A program made the position numbers and the translations under genes. A stretch of 64,000 bases of DNA from Weissella confusa (GTDB lineage: Bacteria; Bacillota; Bacilli; Lactobacillales; Lactobacillaceae). The DNA lies in contig JQAY01000006.1 of assembly GCA_001436895.1 (NCBI GenBank), forward strand, positions 9,903 through 73,902. Reading direction: 5' to 3'. This document shows, one piece after another, positions 32,655-42,250 of this stretch. Numbering within the stretch: position 1 is the first letter of the stretch; each line of letters opens with the position of its first letter. Below the pieces are notes generated by a model. The model searched no databases, was not told the DNA's origin, and saw nothing but the letters and a program-made list of their open reading frames with translations.

Positions 32655-32670
32655 TAATTAAAATTCTTTA

Positions 32671-33036
32671 TTAATCAGTTGCCTTAGTTTCGTCACGAAT
32701 TTCTGGCGTATCATCGATAACACCAGCGTCACCACGCAACACAACCCCACCGAACTTCTTAACGTCCAAAACCATGTTTGGCACCATGTAGTCCTTTGAG
32801 TAACCCTTGATTGGCAATGGACCGATGTTTGAATCGATTGTCTCGTCAAACCATGGCTCCAAAGGTTGATCACCGCGAATAACAGCGAACACGAATGAAA
32901 CTTGCATGGCAACTTCACCGTGGTGTGAGTAAGGTGAAACCCCGTCTTCATACATCATAATCAAACGACGACCTGGCTCAGCCTTCAAAATTGGGTTAAT
33001 CTTTTCCATTGCAGCGTCAGTAATTGTCAAATACAT
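32671..33036 (-). CDS. IscA/HesB-fold protein without cysteines
   Basis: The protein has 121 aa from ATG 33036 (GGAGG nine bases upstream). It starts MYLTITDAAMEKINPIL and has the A-type carrier fold order, 'GRRLIMMYEDGVSPYS' and later strands. A-type carriers use three cysteines to hold iron-sulfur clusters; this protein has none, so it cannot act as a classical carrier. Similar cysteine-free proteins are common in lactobacilli and are automatically named 'iron-sulfur cluster biosynthesis protein'. Confidence 0.7.
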   Translation of the reverse strand: MYLTITDAAMEKINPILKAEPGRRLIMMYEDGVSPYSHHGEVAMQVSFVFAVIRGDQPLEPWFDETIDSNIGPLPIKGYSKDYMVPNMVLDVKKFGGVVLRGDAGVIDDTPEIRDETKATD

Positions 33037-33136
33037 CTTTCCATCCTCCTTCAGAGTTAGTCTGAATTTATTCATTTCATATCTCTTTCAACACTTATAG
33101 TGTAGCACTGTGTTAAACGGATGGTAGAAAAAAGGG

Positions 33137-33769
33137 TTATTCAGCTAAACGCATGAAGTACCAACTGATGTATCCCATGGCAACCGCCAAGACGTCAATT
33201 GCCAACACATCAAAGAATCCTGATAATTGCCAGCCAATTAACGTCACTGCAAATTCCAAAAAATTAAATAGGACGTACAGAATTGCAAAGAGCTTTAAGC
33301 CATTGGCCAACGTCGTCATGTCGTGTGTTTGTGCCGCACTCCCCACGCGCCAGATTGTCCAACCAAGCAAGATGATTAACAATCCAAACACGATATTACG
33401 AGCTGATACAGCCGGTCGCAGAACTGCCTCCACGATACTGTTCAATGGCCAAATAAAGTTTAGCAAGACGCCAGCCAACCAAACCAGAATCAACTGTTGA
33501 ACCGTTTTTACCAAGTCCGTGTAGTCCTTATAGCGTGAATAACGCCATAGCGCTGCTAAACCCACCGCAATCAACAAGCCAGCAATCAGTTGCAATCCCT
33601 TAAATGCTGTCGCATATTGTGAATCAGGCGCCGTGAGAATAGCCAATGGATAGGCGACCATCCGATACGCTGGCCAAATAATCGTCGCGATCACACTTTG
33701 CAAGACGTATAGCAACATGCCTACCATGCCAACGCCTAAAATTAATTTACTTTGCCACCATTGTCGCAT
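33137..33769 (-). CDS. Six-helix membrane protein, unknown function
   Basis: This 210-aa protein has about six membrane helices (near residues 8-32, 56-75, 90-108, 122-140, 153-175 and 185-205). GAGGTGAAG lies before ATG 33769. The overall layout resembles the DUF998-type family, but that is a guess from shape. It stands alone between a terminator at 33810 and the IscA-like gene. Confidence 0.6.
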   Translation of the reverse strand: MRQWWQSKLILGVGMVGMLLYVLQSVIATIIWPAYRMVAYPLAILTAPDSQYATAFKGLQLIAGLLIAVGLAALWRYSRYKDYTDLVKTVQQLILVWLAGVLLNFIWPLNSIVEAVLRPAVSARNIVFGLLIILLGWTIWRVGSAAQTHDMTTLANGLKLFAILYVLFNFLEFAVTLIGWQLSGFFDVLAIDVLAVAMGYISWYFMRLAE

Positions 33770-33809
33770 GTCTTCACCTCATCATTTTTCAGTAATTCTA
33801 TTTTACGCA

Positions 33810-33845
33810 AAAACGCAGTCAACAACTAGTAGTTGACTGCGTTTT
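33810..33845. terminator. Bidirectional terminator
   Basis: AAAACGCAGTCAAC and GTTGACTGCGTTTT form a 14-bp stem with an 8-nt loop, with T-runs in both directions. Confidence 0.85.
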
Positions 33846-33848
33846 ATG

Positions 33849-34172
33849 TTATTTCATTAACTTTTCAATCTGTGTTTGCACATGATACCAATCACGGTAA
33901 CGCACGATATCGTTAAACAAGACCGCTCGCATCAGTAGCCTGATAGCGAGTAATACAATCGCAACCACTAGCGCAACTAATGAGATGCCACTGTAGGGCC
34001 ACAATTCCCCGTAGAATAGTCCGGCTGTTAGAAAAAACAGCACGATATTCGCTACAATCAGCAATTTTTCATGGATGTTGTACGTTGTTTTAAGCTCGTT
34101 TTCAACATCATCAGGCTGCAAACCACTGTTCCACCAGTTCCGAAATAGGCGTTCGCGTCTCTTAAAAAACAT
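33849..34172 (-). CDS. Two-helix membrane protein, unknown
   Basis: The protein has 107 aa from ATG 34172 (GAGG seven bases upstream). A basic, aromatic N-terminus (MFFKRRERLFRNWWNSG) is followed by two membrane helices (about 41-62 and 67-88) and a short charged tail. No family is recognised. It lies downstream of pyruvate carboxylase on the same strand. Confidence 0.6.
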   Translation of the reverse strand: MFFKRRERLFRNWWNSGLQPDDVENELKTTYNIHEKLLIVANIVLFFLTAGLFYGELWPYSGISLVALVVAIVLLAIRLLMRAVLFNDIVRYRDWYHVQTQIEKLMK

Positions 34173-34259
34173 GTCCTTCCCTCTGTTCCCCAAAGTATGT
34201 TACATCGCTTACTTTAGGTACATTCTAGCCAAAGAATATGATTTTTATGTGAACTCTCC

Positions 34260-37200
34260 TTAGCCTGGTTCAACTTCGATCAACAAGTCACCACCCGCCA
34301 CTGCTTCACCAGCAGCAACGTGGACAAACTTAACCGTTCCATCGAATGGCGCTTGCACAGTCGTCTCCATCTTCATGGCTTCCGTCACAATCATGACGTC
34401 ACCTTGCTTCACCGCTTGACCATTTTCAACGTGAACTGACAACACATTACCAGCCATTGTTGCGCCAATCTCATTTGGATTCGTTGGCTCTGCCTTACGA
34501 CGGGCAACTGTTGTCACTTGGACGGATTCGTCTAGCACATCAATCTCAATTGGCGTACCGTTCACATCAAAGTACAACGTCCGCATTCCCTCTGGATCAA
34601 CTTCACCAATTTCTTGAAGTTGGAAGATAACGACCTTTCCAGGTCCCATTTCGATATCCACACGCTCACCAACACGCATCCCCTGGAAGAACGTTGGTGT
34701 ATCCAAGAATGTCATTGGACCAAACTTTTCTTGGTTGGCCACATAGTCCTTAAACACTTGTGGGTACAAGATGTACGAAATAATCTCTTCTGATGTTGCC
34801 TTACGCTTCAAAATCGCTTCGATTTCAGCCGTCATCGCCTCAAAGTCGGCCGCTGGCGTCAATGAACCAGGACGTACCGTCAATGGCTTGCGACCCTTCA
34901 ACACGACTTGTTGCAAATCTTCTGGGAAACCACCAACCGGTTGGCCAAGATCACCTGCAAAGAAATCAACAACTGATTGTGGGAAGTCCAGCGTTTGACC
35001 TTCCGCCAACACCTTTTCTGGCGTCAAATCATTTTGAACCATGAACAGCGCCATGTCCCCAACAACCTTTGATGACGGCGTCACCTTGATGATGTCACCA
35101 AACATTTGATTAACAGTAGCGTACATCGTCTTCACGTCATCCCAACGGTCACCCAAACGCAATGCTTGCGCTTGTTGTTGCAAGTTAGAGTATTGACCAC
35201 CCGGCATTTCGACTTCGAAGATGTCCGTTTGGGCACCAACCATCTTGCTCATAAACTGACCGTAGTATGGTCGAACTTGGGCCCAGTAGCTGTTAATGTG
35301 CTCAACAGCCGGCATGTTCAATTCTGGTTGACGGGCATTACCACTCAACGCGTAATAGGTTGCACCCATTGATGGCTGGGATGTCGTTCCTGACAAGGCT
35401 GACATCGCGACGTCGATAACATCCACCCCCGCATCAACCGCACGTGCATATGTGTAAACGCCATTACCAGTTGTATCGTGCGTGTGAAGATGAATTGGCA
35501 CATCAACCGCATCCTTCAGCGCGCTAACCAACTCATAAGCAGCTTCAGGCTTCAACAAGCCCGCCATGTCCTTAATCGCAATCATGTGTGCACCGGCACT
35601 CTGCAACTCCTTAGCGAAGTTTACGTAATAATCACGCGTGTACTTCTTACGCGTTGGGTCCAAAATATCACCCGTGTAAGCCATCGCAACTTCGGCAATC
35701 TTGTTGTTGTCGCGCACATATTGGATTGACTTTTCCATTTGTGGCAACCAATTCAAACTATCGAAGATACGGAACACATCCATCCCGTTCGTCGCTGCTA
35801 AGCGAATAAACTCTTCAAGCACGTTATCTGGGTAATTTTGATAACCAACGGCGTTTGAACCACGGAACAGCATCTGCATCAATGTACGTGGCATCTTCTC
35901 ACGCAATGCACGGAGACGCTCCCATGGATCTTCACCCAAGAAACGGTAGGCCGTATCAAATGTGGCACCACCCCACATCTCGTTTGAGAAGAGGTTCGGC
36001 ATCGCCAATTGCGTTTCATCCGCAATTGCCAACATATCCTTCGTACGCATGCGTGTGGCGAACAATGATTGGTGCGCGTCACGCATCGTCGTGTCCGTCA
36101 ACAAAACCTTATCTTGGTTCTTCACCCATTGTGCCACCGCATCTGGTCCTTGGGCGTCCAAGATATCCTTGGCCGTTACCAAATCAGAAGGCAACACCAA
36201 ATCAGCATTTGCTTGATAATGCAATGGCTCATAGAGCTTCTGGTAATCGTGATCAATGCCTGGGAAACCGTTAACCGTTGTCTCACTGACATAGCGCAAC
36301 AACTTGCGATCGGGTTCCTTTTCTGGCGCAATTTCAAACAATTCTGGGTGCTTGTCCACAAACGTTGTTGGCGCATCAGCTGCACGGAACGTTGGGTGCG
36401 CGTAAACATTCTTCAAGAATGGAATATTCGTCTTAACCCCACGAATGGCAAACTCGTTCAAGGCGCGTTGCATCTTATCAACCGCTTCAGTGAAGTCAGT
36501 TCCGTGCGCCACAACCTTAACCAACAACGAGTCAAAGAACGGCGTCACAGTGGCACCGGCGTACACGTTACCGGCATCTAGACGAATGCCAGTTCCACCT
36601 GGTGAACGGTACCAATCAATCTTACCAGTATCAGGCATGAAGTTATTGGCTGGGTCTTCCGTCGTAATACGTGATTGAATCGCCACACCGACCGCCAACA
36701 ACTTATCTTGGGCTGGAATGTTTAATGGCGCTTCATGCAAGCCGTAACCTTGGGCAATCAACAGTTGTGACTTCACAATGTCCACGCCAGTAATCTCTTC
36801 AGTTACCGTGTGTTCTACTTGCACACGTGGATTAACTTCGATGAAGTAGAAATCGTCCCCATCAACCAAAAACTCAACGGTTCCAGCACTTTGATAATCG
36901 ACACTTTGCATCAACTTGACCGCGGCATCTTGGATACGACGACGCATATCAACGGATACAGAAACCGCCGGTGCAAACTCGATAATCTTTTGGTGACGTC
37001 GTTGAATTGATGAGTCACGCTCAAACAAGTGCATCACTTCGCCTTGTTCATCCGCCAAAATTTGAATTTCAACGTGCTTAGGGTCTTGTAGATACTTTTC
37101 AAGATAAATTTCAGCCTTACCAAAGCTTTGTTGTGCTTCAGAAGCGGCACGTTCAAAGGCTTCACGTAGTTCATCATCGTGCTCAACAACACGCATACCA

Positions 37201-37697
37201 CGGCCACCACCACCGGCAGCCGACTTAACAAACAACGGATAGCCGTGTTCAGCACCGAAAGCCAACGCCTCTTCAATTGATTCGACCGGGTGATCAGTTC
37301 CCGGCACTGTTGGCACACCGGCCTTAATTGCGGCTTGCTTAGCCGTAATCTTGTCACCAAACATCTTCAAGTGTTCAACGCGTGGCCCAACAAACTTAAT
37401 GCCGGCTGCTTCGACCGCAGATGCGAACTCGTCGTTTTCTGACAAGAACCCATAACCTGGGTGAATGGCATCGGCGCCAGTTTCCTTAGCAATACGAATA
37501 ATATCGTCAATATCCAAATAAGCGGCAATTGGCGCCTTACCTTCACCAACTAGATAAGATTCGTCCGCCTTGAAACGGTGAACGGCAAACTCATCTTCCT
37601 TGGCAAAAATAGCTACCGTCTTAATCCCTAATTCTTTACCAGCTCGAATTAAACGAACGGCAATTTCCCCACGGTTAGCAATCAACAATTTCTTCAT
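34260..37697 (-). CDS. pyc: Pyruvate carboxylase
   Basis: This 1145-aa biotin enzyme makes oxaloacetate from pyruvate, bicarbonate and ATP. In order: biotin carboxylase (about 1-450; MKKLLIANRGEIAVRL, 'AAGGGGRGMRVV'), carboxyltransferase (about 530-800; 'LLTDTTMRDAHQSLFATRMR', 'HLHTHDTTGNGVYTY'), and a biotinyl domain with VTEAMKMETTV whose lysine carries biotin. AAGGGG precedes ATG 37697; the longer frame upstream lacks support. Full length for the family. It supplies oxaloacetate for aspartate in an organism with an incomplete TCA cycle. Confidence 0.96.
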   Translation of the reverse strand: MKKLLIANRGEIAVRLIRAGKELGIKTVAIFAKEDEFAVHRFKADESYLVGEGKAPIAAYLDIDDIIRIAKETGADAIHPGYGFLSENDEFASAVEAAGIKFVGPRVEHLKMFGDKITAKQAAIKAGVPTVPGTDHPVESIEEALAFGAEHGYPLFVKSAAGGGGRGMRVVEHDDELREAFERAASEAQQSFGKAEIYLEKYLQDPKHVEIQILADEQGEVMHLFERDSSIQRRHQKIIEFAPAVSVSVDMRRRIQDAAVKLMQSVDYQSAGTVEFLVDGDDFYFIEVNPRVQVEHTVTEEITGVDIVKSQLLIAQGYGLHEAPLNIPAQDKLLAVGVAIQSRITTEDPANNFMPDTGKIDWYRSPGGTGIRLDAGNVYAGATVTPFFDSLLVKVVAHGTDFTEAVDKMQRALNEFAIRGVKTNIPFLKNVYAHPTFRAADAPTTFVDKHPELFEIAPEKEPDRKLLRYVSETTVNGFPGIDHDYQKLYEPLHYQANADLVLPSDLVTAKDILDAQGPDAVAQWVKNQDKVLLTDTTMRDAHQSLFATRMRTKDMLAIADETQLAMPNLFSNEMWGGATFDTAYRFLGEDPWERLRALREKMPRTLMQMLFRGSNAVGYQNYPDNVLEEFIRLAATNGMDVFRIFDSLNWLPQMEKSIQYVRDNNKIAEVAMAYTGDILDPTRKKYTRDYYVNFAKELQSAGAHMIAIKDMAGLLKPEAAYELVSALKDAVDVPIHLHTHDTTGNGVYTYARAVDAGVDVIDVAMSALSGTTSQPSMGATYYALSGNARQPELNMPAVEHINSYWAQVRPYYGQFMSKMVGAQTDIFEVEMPGGQYSNLQQQAQALRLGDRWDDVKTMYATVNQMFGDIIKVTPSSKVVGDMALFMVQNDLTPEKVLAEGQTLDFPQSVVDFFAGDLGQPVGGFPEDLQQVVLKGRKPLTVRPGSLTPAADFEAMTAEIEAILKRKATSEEIISYILYPQVFKDYVANQEKFGPMTFLDTPTFFQGMRVGERVDIEMGPGKVVIFQLQEIGEVDPEGMRTLYFDVNGTPIEIDVLDESVQVTTVARRKAEPTNPNEIGATMAGNVLSVHVENGQAVKQGDVMIVTEAMKMETTVQAPFDGTVKFVHVAAGEAVAGGDLLIEVEPG

Positions 37698-37816
37698 GAA
37701 GTGTCCCCTTATATCGTTTTGGCCGTTCTCTGACGACCGCTTAAAACGTCCCATACGCGCAGATTCATTCATTTTTCATCTACATCAGAACTTTCTACCC
37801 ATTATACCAAATAAAA

Positions 37817-37844
37817 TACGCCATAACGAGTACGTTATGGCGTA
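37817..37844 (-). terminator. Terminator after the 59-aa gene
   Basis: A perfect 12-bp stem (TACGCCATAACG and complement) with a 4-nt loop; read leftward TTTTATTT follows. Confidence 0.8.
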
Positions 37845-37849
37845 AATAC

Positions 37850-38029
37850 TTATCTAATCTTCGTAGTTTTAATTTCTTCGAATTGTCCTTCAAAGGCATT
37901 ACGGCGTGAACCGTTCATGCTTTGATCAGAAAATGGCATTTGTTGCTCAACGTGGGCCACCGCACGCTTAATGCGGTGCTTGCCGTAGAACCAGAGGCCA
38001 ATGACTGCGATGATAATCAACGTAAACAT
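37850..38029 (-). CDS. 59-aa single-helix membrane protein
   Basis: The frame from ATG 38029 has GGGGGAG seven bases upstream. The N-terminus is one membrane helix (MFTLIIIAVIGLWFYG), followed by a basic, then polar tail ending EEIKTTKIR. No family is recognised. It is 57 bases after acetate kinase with no terminator between, so cotranscription with ackA is likely. Confidence 0.65.
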   Translation of the reverse strand: MFTLIIIAVIGLWFYGKHRIKRAVAHVEQQMPFSDQSMNGSRRNAFEGQFEEIKTTKIR

Positions 38030-38086
38030 CTTAGACTCCCCCTTTTCGGTTTCAATGACAATAGTCTAACAGGCGAACCTTAACGA

Positions 38087-39280
38087 TTACTTACCTGCTT
38101 GCGCCTTTAAACGTTCAACATCGCGGGCGATTTCAAGCTCTTCATTCGTTGGTACCAACAATACCTTAGCTGTTGAATCATCGGTTGAAATGACACGTTC
38201 AACACCACGGACATTGTTCGCTTCCTTGTCCAACTTAATACCCAAGAAGTCCAAACGATCGATGATGTCTTCACGCACGTTTGCAGCGTTCTCACCGATA
38301 CCAGCTGTGAAGACGATGGCATCAACGCCACCCATTTCGAATGTGTATTGACCCAAGTAACGGATGACACGGTTCAAGAACATATCCAATGCCAACTTAG
38401 CGTGCTCGTTGGTGTCAGCCACTTCTTCCAAGTCACGCATGTCAGATGACAACGTTGAGACCCCAAGCAAACCAGACTTGTTGTTCAAAATCTTCAACAT
38501 TTCGCCGTTTGACAAGCCTTCGCGTTCTTGAATGTAGTAAATCAATGATGGATCAACATCGCCAGCACGCGTTGCCATCATCAAACCAGCCAACGGCGTG
38601 AAGCCCATTGACGTATCGAATGACTTACCATCCTTGATGGCCGTGATTGAGGCACCGGCACCCAAGTGAAGCGTGATAATCTTCAACTCTTCAAGTGGCT
38701 TACCCAAAATATCCGCCGTACGTTCAGCAACGTAGCGGTGTGACGTTCCGTGAGCACCATACTTACGTGCACCATACTTCGTGTAGTACTCGTATGGCAA
38801 TGGGTACAAGTAATTCTCACGTGGCAACGTTTGATGGAAAGCCGTGTCGAAGACTGCTACTGAAATAGCATCTGGCAACAACTCTTGGAATACTTCAATT
38901 CCCGTTGCATTGGCTGGATTGTGCAATGGTGCGTAGTCCGCCAAACGGTGAATCTTGTGCAACACTTCTTCATCCACGATAACTGACTTGTTGAACCATT
39001 CACCACCAGCCACAACACGGTGCCCAACACCTGTAATTTCACTCTTGTCAGCCACGTTTTGTGCACGGAATTGCTCAAGCATTTCTTCAATTGCTTCCTT
39101 GTGGTCAGCGATGTCACGGACGATTTCAGTCTTTTCCCCGTTAAACTTCATCGTGAATACACTTTCAGGCAAACCAATACGCTCGATTTGTCCCTTGGCA
39201 ATCACTGTTTCAGCCGGCATTTCCAATAGTTGGAACTTCAATGATGAAGATCCGGCGTTAATTGCTAATGTCTTAGCCAT
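38087..39280 (-). CDS. ackA: Acetate kinase
   Basis: This 397-aa ASKHA-fold enzyme converts acetyl phosphate and ADP to acetate and ATP. Signatures: 'LAINAGSSSLKFQLL' at the N-terminus, 'HLGAGASITAIKDGKS' near residue 205 and 'VFTAGIGENAANVRE' near 322. GGGAG precedes ATG 39280. A cre site with full consensus lies 57 bases upstream; in Bacillus, CcpA activates ackA from such a site. It uses acetyl phosphate from phosphoketolase and from pyruvate oxidase (25766-27595). Confidence 0.97.
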   Translation of the reverse strand: MAKTLAINAGSSSLKFQLLEMPAETVIAKGQIERIGLPESVFTMKFNGEKTEIVRDIADHKEAIEEMLEQFRAQNVADKSEITGVGHRVVAGGEWFNKSVIVDEEVLHKIHRLADYAPLHNPANATGIEVFQELLPDAISVAVFDTAFHQTLPRENYLYPLPYEYYTKYGARKYGAHGTSHRYVAERTADILGKPLEELKIITLHLGAGASITAIKDGKSFDTSMGFTPLAGLMMATRAGDVDPSLIYYIQEREGLSNGEMLKILNNKSGLLGVSTLSSDMRDLEEVADTNEHAKLALDMFLNRVIRYLGQYTFEMGGVDAIVFTAGIGENAANVREDIIDRLDFLGIKLDKEANNVRGVERVISTDDSTAKVLLVPTNEELEIARDVERLKAQAGK

Positions 39281-39336
39281 AATTCATGCTCCCTAATACG
39301 CTGGAAATAAATCCAGTTAATAGGATTAGTGTAACA

Positions 39337-39350
39337 TGTAAGCGTTACCA
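39337..39350. promoter_or_regulatory. cre site before ackA (full consensus)
   Basis: TGTAAGCGTTACCA fits all 14 positions of TGWAARCGYTWNCW. Confidence 0.8.
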
Positions 39351-39370
39351 TTACCATACTTTTTGTAACA

Positions 39371-39403
39371 AAAAGGCTAACTAGATTAACTAGTTAGCCT
39401 TTT
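39371..39403 (-). terminator. pepT terminator
   Basis: A 14-bp perfect stem (AAAAGGCTAACTAG and complement) with a 5-nt loop; T5 follows on the minus strand. Confidence 0.85.
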
Positions 39404-39417
39404 GAAATTATTTAAAA

Positions 39418-40653
39418 TTACTTTGCTGCGTTCAATTCAACAATCTTCAAGATCGTATCAACCGCTTGGTGCATCACCTTCGTTGAAACGTACTCGAAAC
39501 GACCGTGCATGTTCTCACCACCAGCAAACAAGTTTGGCGTTGGCAATCCCAAGAACGTAATCTTTGAACCGTCAGTACCACCACGAACTGGTTCGATGAC
39601 TGGCTCGATGTCCAAAGCCTTCATAGCGGCTTCGGCCAAATCAACAGACGTCATGTCGTCCTTCAAGACTTCACCCATGTTGTAGTATTGGTCGTACATA
39701 TCCAACTTGATACGCTCAACGCCCAATTCACCGTTCATCTTTTCAACGATGTCACGCAAGGCTTGCTTACGCTCTTCGAAGATGATGCGGTCGTGGTCAC
39801 GGATGATGTATGACATTTCAGCTTCTTCAGGTGTACCGTTCAACTTCAAGATGTGGAAGAATCCTTGACGACCTTCCGTCAACTCTGGACGATCACCGGC
39901 TGGCAAAGCAGCGTGCAAGTCCATTGCAACTTGCAAGGCGTTAACCATCGTGTCCTTGGCAGAACCAGGGTGCACATTACGTCCTTGAATCTTGATGTTA
40001 GCAGCTGCAGCTGAGAACGTCTCCCACTCCAACTCACCCAATGGACCACCATCGACTGTGTAAGCAAAGTCAGCACCGAATTCCTTAACGTGGAAGTTAT
40101 CGGCACCAATACCGATTTCTTCGTCAGGTCCGAATCCAAAGACAACCTTACCGTGCTTTACCTCAGGGTGGGCAATCAAGTATTCAGCAGCTGAAATAAT
40201 TTCAGCAACCCCAGACTTGTCATCGGCACCAAGCAAAGTCGTTCCGTCAGTCGTAATCAACGTGTGTCCCTTGTACTTCTTCAATGAAGGGAAATCAGCT
40301 GGTGACAACGTGTAGTCGTCGTTCAACTTGATGTCAGACTCACCATCGTAGTTTTCAACGAATTGTGGGTTAACACCTTCAGCGTTAAAGTCAGCCGTAT
40401 CAACGTGTGAAATGAAACCAACTGCAGGCACATCAGCGTCAATGTTTGAAGCCAATTCAGCAAAGACATAACCGTCAGCCATCGTACGCACGTTTTCTAG
40501 GCCAAGACCCTTCAATTCTTCAGCCAAATCAGCCAAGAAAGCAACTTCCTTAGGATCTGATGGCACCGTTGTTGACTCTTCGTTTGAACGCGTGTTGACC
40601 TTCACGTAACGGATAAAACGGTCAACCAAGTTTGGATATAGTTCTTCTGACAT
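39418..40653 (-). CDS. pepT: Peptidase T (aminotripeptidase)
   Basis: The protein has 411 aa from ATG 40653 (AAGGGG upstream). This M20B metallopeptidase removes the N-terminal residue of tripeptides. Marks: '[13 protein letters not shown]' near residue 75, '[13 protein letters not shown]' near 138, '[14 protein letters not shown]' near 172 and a C-terminal '[20 protein letters not shown]'. Full length. It helps use peptides as amino acid source. Confidence 0.95.
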   Translation of the reverse strand: MSEELYPNLVDRFIRYVKVNTRSNEESTTVPSDPKEVAFLADLAEELKGLGLENVRTMADGYVFAELASNIDADVPAVGFISHVDTADFNAEGVNPQFVENYDGESDIKLNDDYTLSPADFPSLKKYKGHTLITTDGTTLLGADDKSGVAEIISAAEYLIAHPEVKHGKVVFGFGPDEEIGIGADNFHVKEFGADFAYTVDGGPLGELEWETFSAAAANIKIQGRNVHPGSAKDTMVNALQVAMDLHAALPAGDRPELTEGRQGFFHILKLNGTPEEAEMSYIIRDHDRIIFEERKQALRDIVEKMNGELGVERIKLDMYDQYYNMGEVLKDDMTSVDLAEAAMKALDIEPVIEPVRGGTDGSKITFLGLPTPNLFAGGENMHGRFEYVSTKVMHQAVDTILKIVELNAAK

Positions 40654-40672
40654 AATAGTAATTCCCCTTAAA

Positions 40673-41470
40673 TTAAATATACGTATATGGATCCGTGTTT
40701 TCAGTTGAGGCGAAGACACGGTCTAGGTCCCAATTGTTTTCGGTTTGCCAAGCATTAACCAGTTCAACTAGCTTATCCTTGGCAATGGCCTCCATGTGGT
40801 GATCCGGATCAATCACCACAAAATCATCGGCCAAGACGTCATGCGCCGTGTGGTAGTAAAAATCAGCTGTCACATAAGCGTCAGCACCAGCTGCCAAGGC
40901 ATCTGGTTATTCACTACCGCCATCCCCACCAAGCACCGCAATGCGTTGGATAGAACGGTTCATGTCGTTCGCAATCACGCGCACGTGCGCCACATTGAAC
41001 AAATCACGCACGAATGTTGCGTAATCTGTCACTGTTTGTGGCGTCGCTAGTGACCCGATACGACCAAGCCCTGTCTTGCCATCAGCATTCGGAATTAATG
41101 GCGTCACATCAGTCAGCTGAAGTGCTTCCGCCAACCAATCATTCATGCCACCTGCTGCTGCATCCAAATTTGTGTGCGCCGCATAAACGACAATGTCATG
41201 CTTAATCAAATCCGCATACATCTTGTTTTGTGGAACCGACAAATTCAAATTCTTCGCTGGGCGGAAAATCATTGGGTGGTGTGCAAAAATGAAATCAACA
41301 TTATTCGCAATCGCTTCTGCCACAACCTCTGGACGCACATCGAGTGCTGTCATCACTGTATGAATCTCTTGATTTGGATCACCAAGTTGAAGCCCGATTG
41401 GATCACGTTCCCAAGCTAGGTCACGTGGTGCATAGGCTTCAATCTTGGCGATTAACTCAGTTGCTTTCAT
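40673..41470 (-). pseudogene. Nif3/YqfO-family protein interrupted by an in-frame TAA
   Basis: The frame starts at ATG 41470 and reads through a TAA at 40907-40909 (codon 188) with no frame change to the stop at 40673. Before the stop: 'FAHHPMIF', 'AHTNLD' and LGGDGGSE; after it: PDALAAGADAYVTADFYYH, exactly the continuation expected of the family's GGDGGS...GAD-YVT-D--YH block. The TAA replaces what is probably a tyrosine codon. Together the parts give 265 codons, normal for the short Nif3 form. The product binds two metals; its reaction is uncertain. A sequencing error or rare readthrough is possible. It overlaps trmK by four bases. Confidence 0.85.
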
Positions 41471-42159
41471 AGCCCCAACGCCTCACTAATTTCAGTTACT
41501 TGTTGTTGATACTCACGGTATGCATCTGAATCTTGCTTGTTAGCTGATTCCAACTTAGCCATGATTGTCTTTACACGGTCATATTCACGTTGCCAATTGG
41601 TTTGCCAAGCTTCAGGACGCTTTTCCAAGTTGAATGGTCCGAACTTCAACTCTGTTTCAGAGTAGTCGGCATGACCAGGGACTGCAATCAAGACCTCATA
41701 GAAATGGCCGTCATCTTCAACAACCGTTTCGTCTTCAAGTTGATAATCATTATCCATCAACCAAGTACGTACGACATCGATATCGATGTTCGGTTGCAAA
41801 ATCAAACGTTGGTAACGTTGCCCGTCCGTGTGACCGTCCGCAAGGATTTGTGCAATCAAGCGACCACCCATGCCGGCAATCGTGACCGTATCAATCAAAT
41901 CTTCGGGCGTGACAGCAGCCAAGCCATTTGCCAAGCGGGGTACCAAAACATCCCCAAGGCGGTGACGGTTAATTTCAGTTTGGACATTGTCCAGTGGTCC
42001 TTGTGCCACCTCACCCGCAATCGCGAATGAAATGTGCTTGTTCAACAACAAGTTTGCTGGCAAATAAGCGTGGTCAGAACCAATATCTGCTAAACGCGCA
42101 CCATCGCGAACATATGACGCTACAGTCGCCAATCGTCGTGATAATTGCAATGCATCCAT
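41467..42159 (-). CDS. trmK: tRNA (adenine(22)-N(1))-methyltransferase
   Basis: This 230-aa SAM-dependent enzyme methylates A22 in the D-loop of tRNAs. Marks: 'LADIGSDHAYLPANLL' near residue 23 (SAM loop), 'VTIAGMGGRLIAQIL' near 92 and 'ILQPNIDIDVVRTWL'. A coiled C-terminus follows, as in the family. It overlaps the nif3-family gene by ATGA; trmK next to nif3 is common in Firmicutes. Confidence 0.93.
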   Translation of the reverse strand: MDALQLSRRLATVASYVRDGARLADIGSDHAYLPANLLLNKHISFAIAGEVAQGPLDNVQTEINRHRLGDVLVPRLANGLAAVTPEDLIDTVTIAGMGGRLIAQILADGHTDGQRYQRLILQPNIDIDVVRTWLMDNDYQLEDETVVEDDGHFYEVLIAVPGHADYSETELKFGPFNLEKRPEAWQTNWQREYDRVKTIMAKLESANKQDSDAYREYQQQVTEISEALGL

Positions 42160-42207
42160 GGCAGTGTCCTCGTTTCCTAATATGATAATATTCTAATTTT
42201 AGCACAA

Positions 42208-42236
42208 AAAACGCCGGTCAGCTAAAAGAACCGACG
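42208..42236 (-). terminator. hsp20 terminator
   Basis: AACGCCGGT and ACCGACGTT form a stem with one mismatch; T6 follows on the minus strand. Confidence 0.65.
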
Positions 42237-42250
42237 TTTTCGATATGGTT

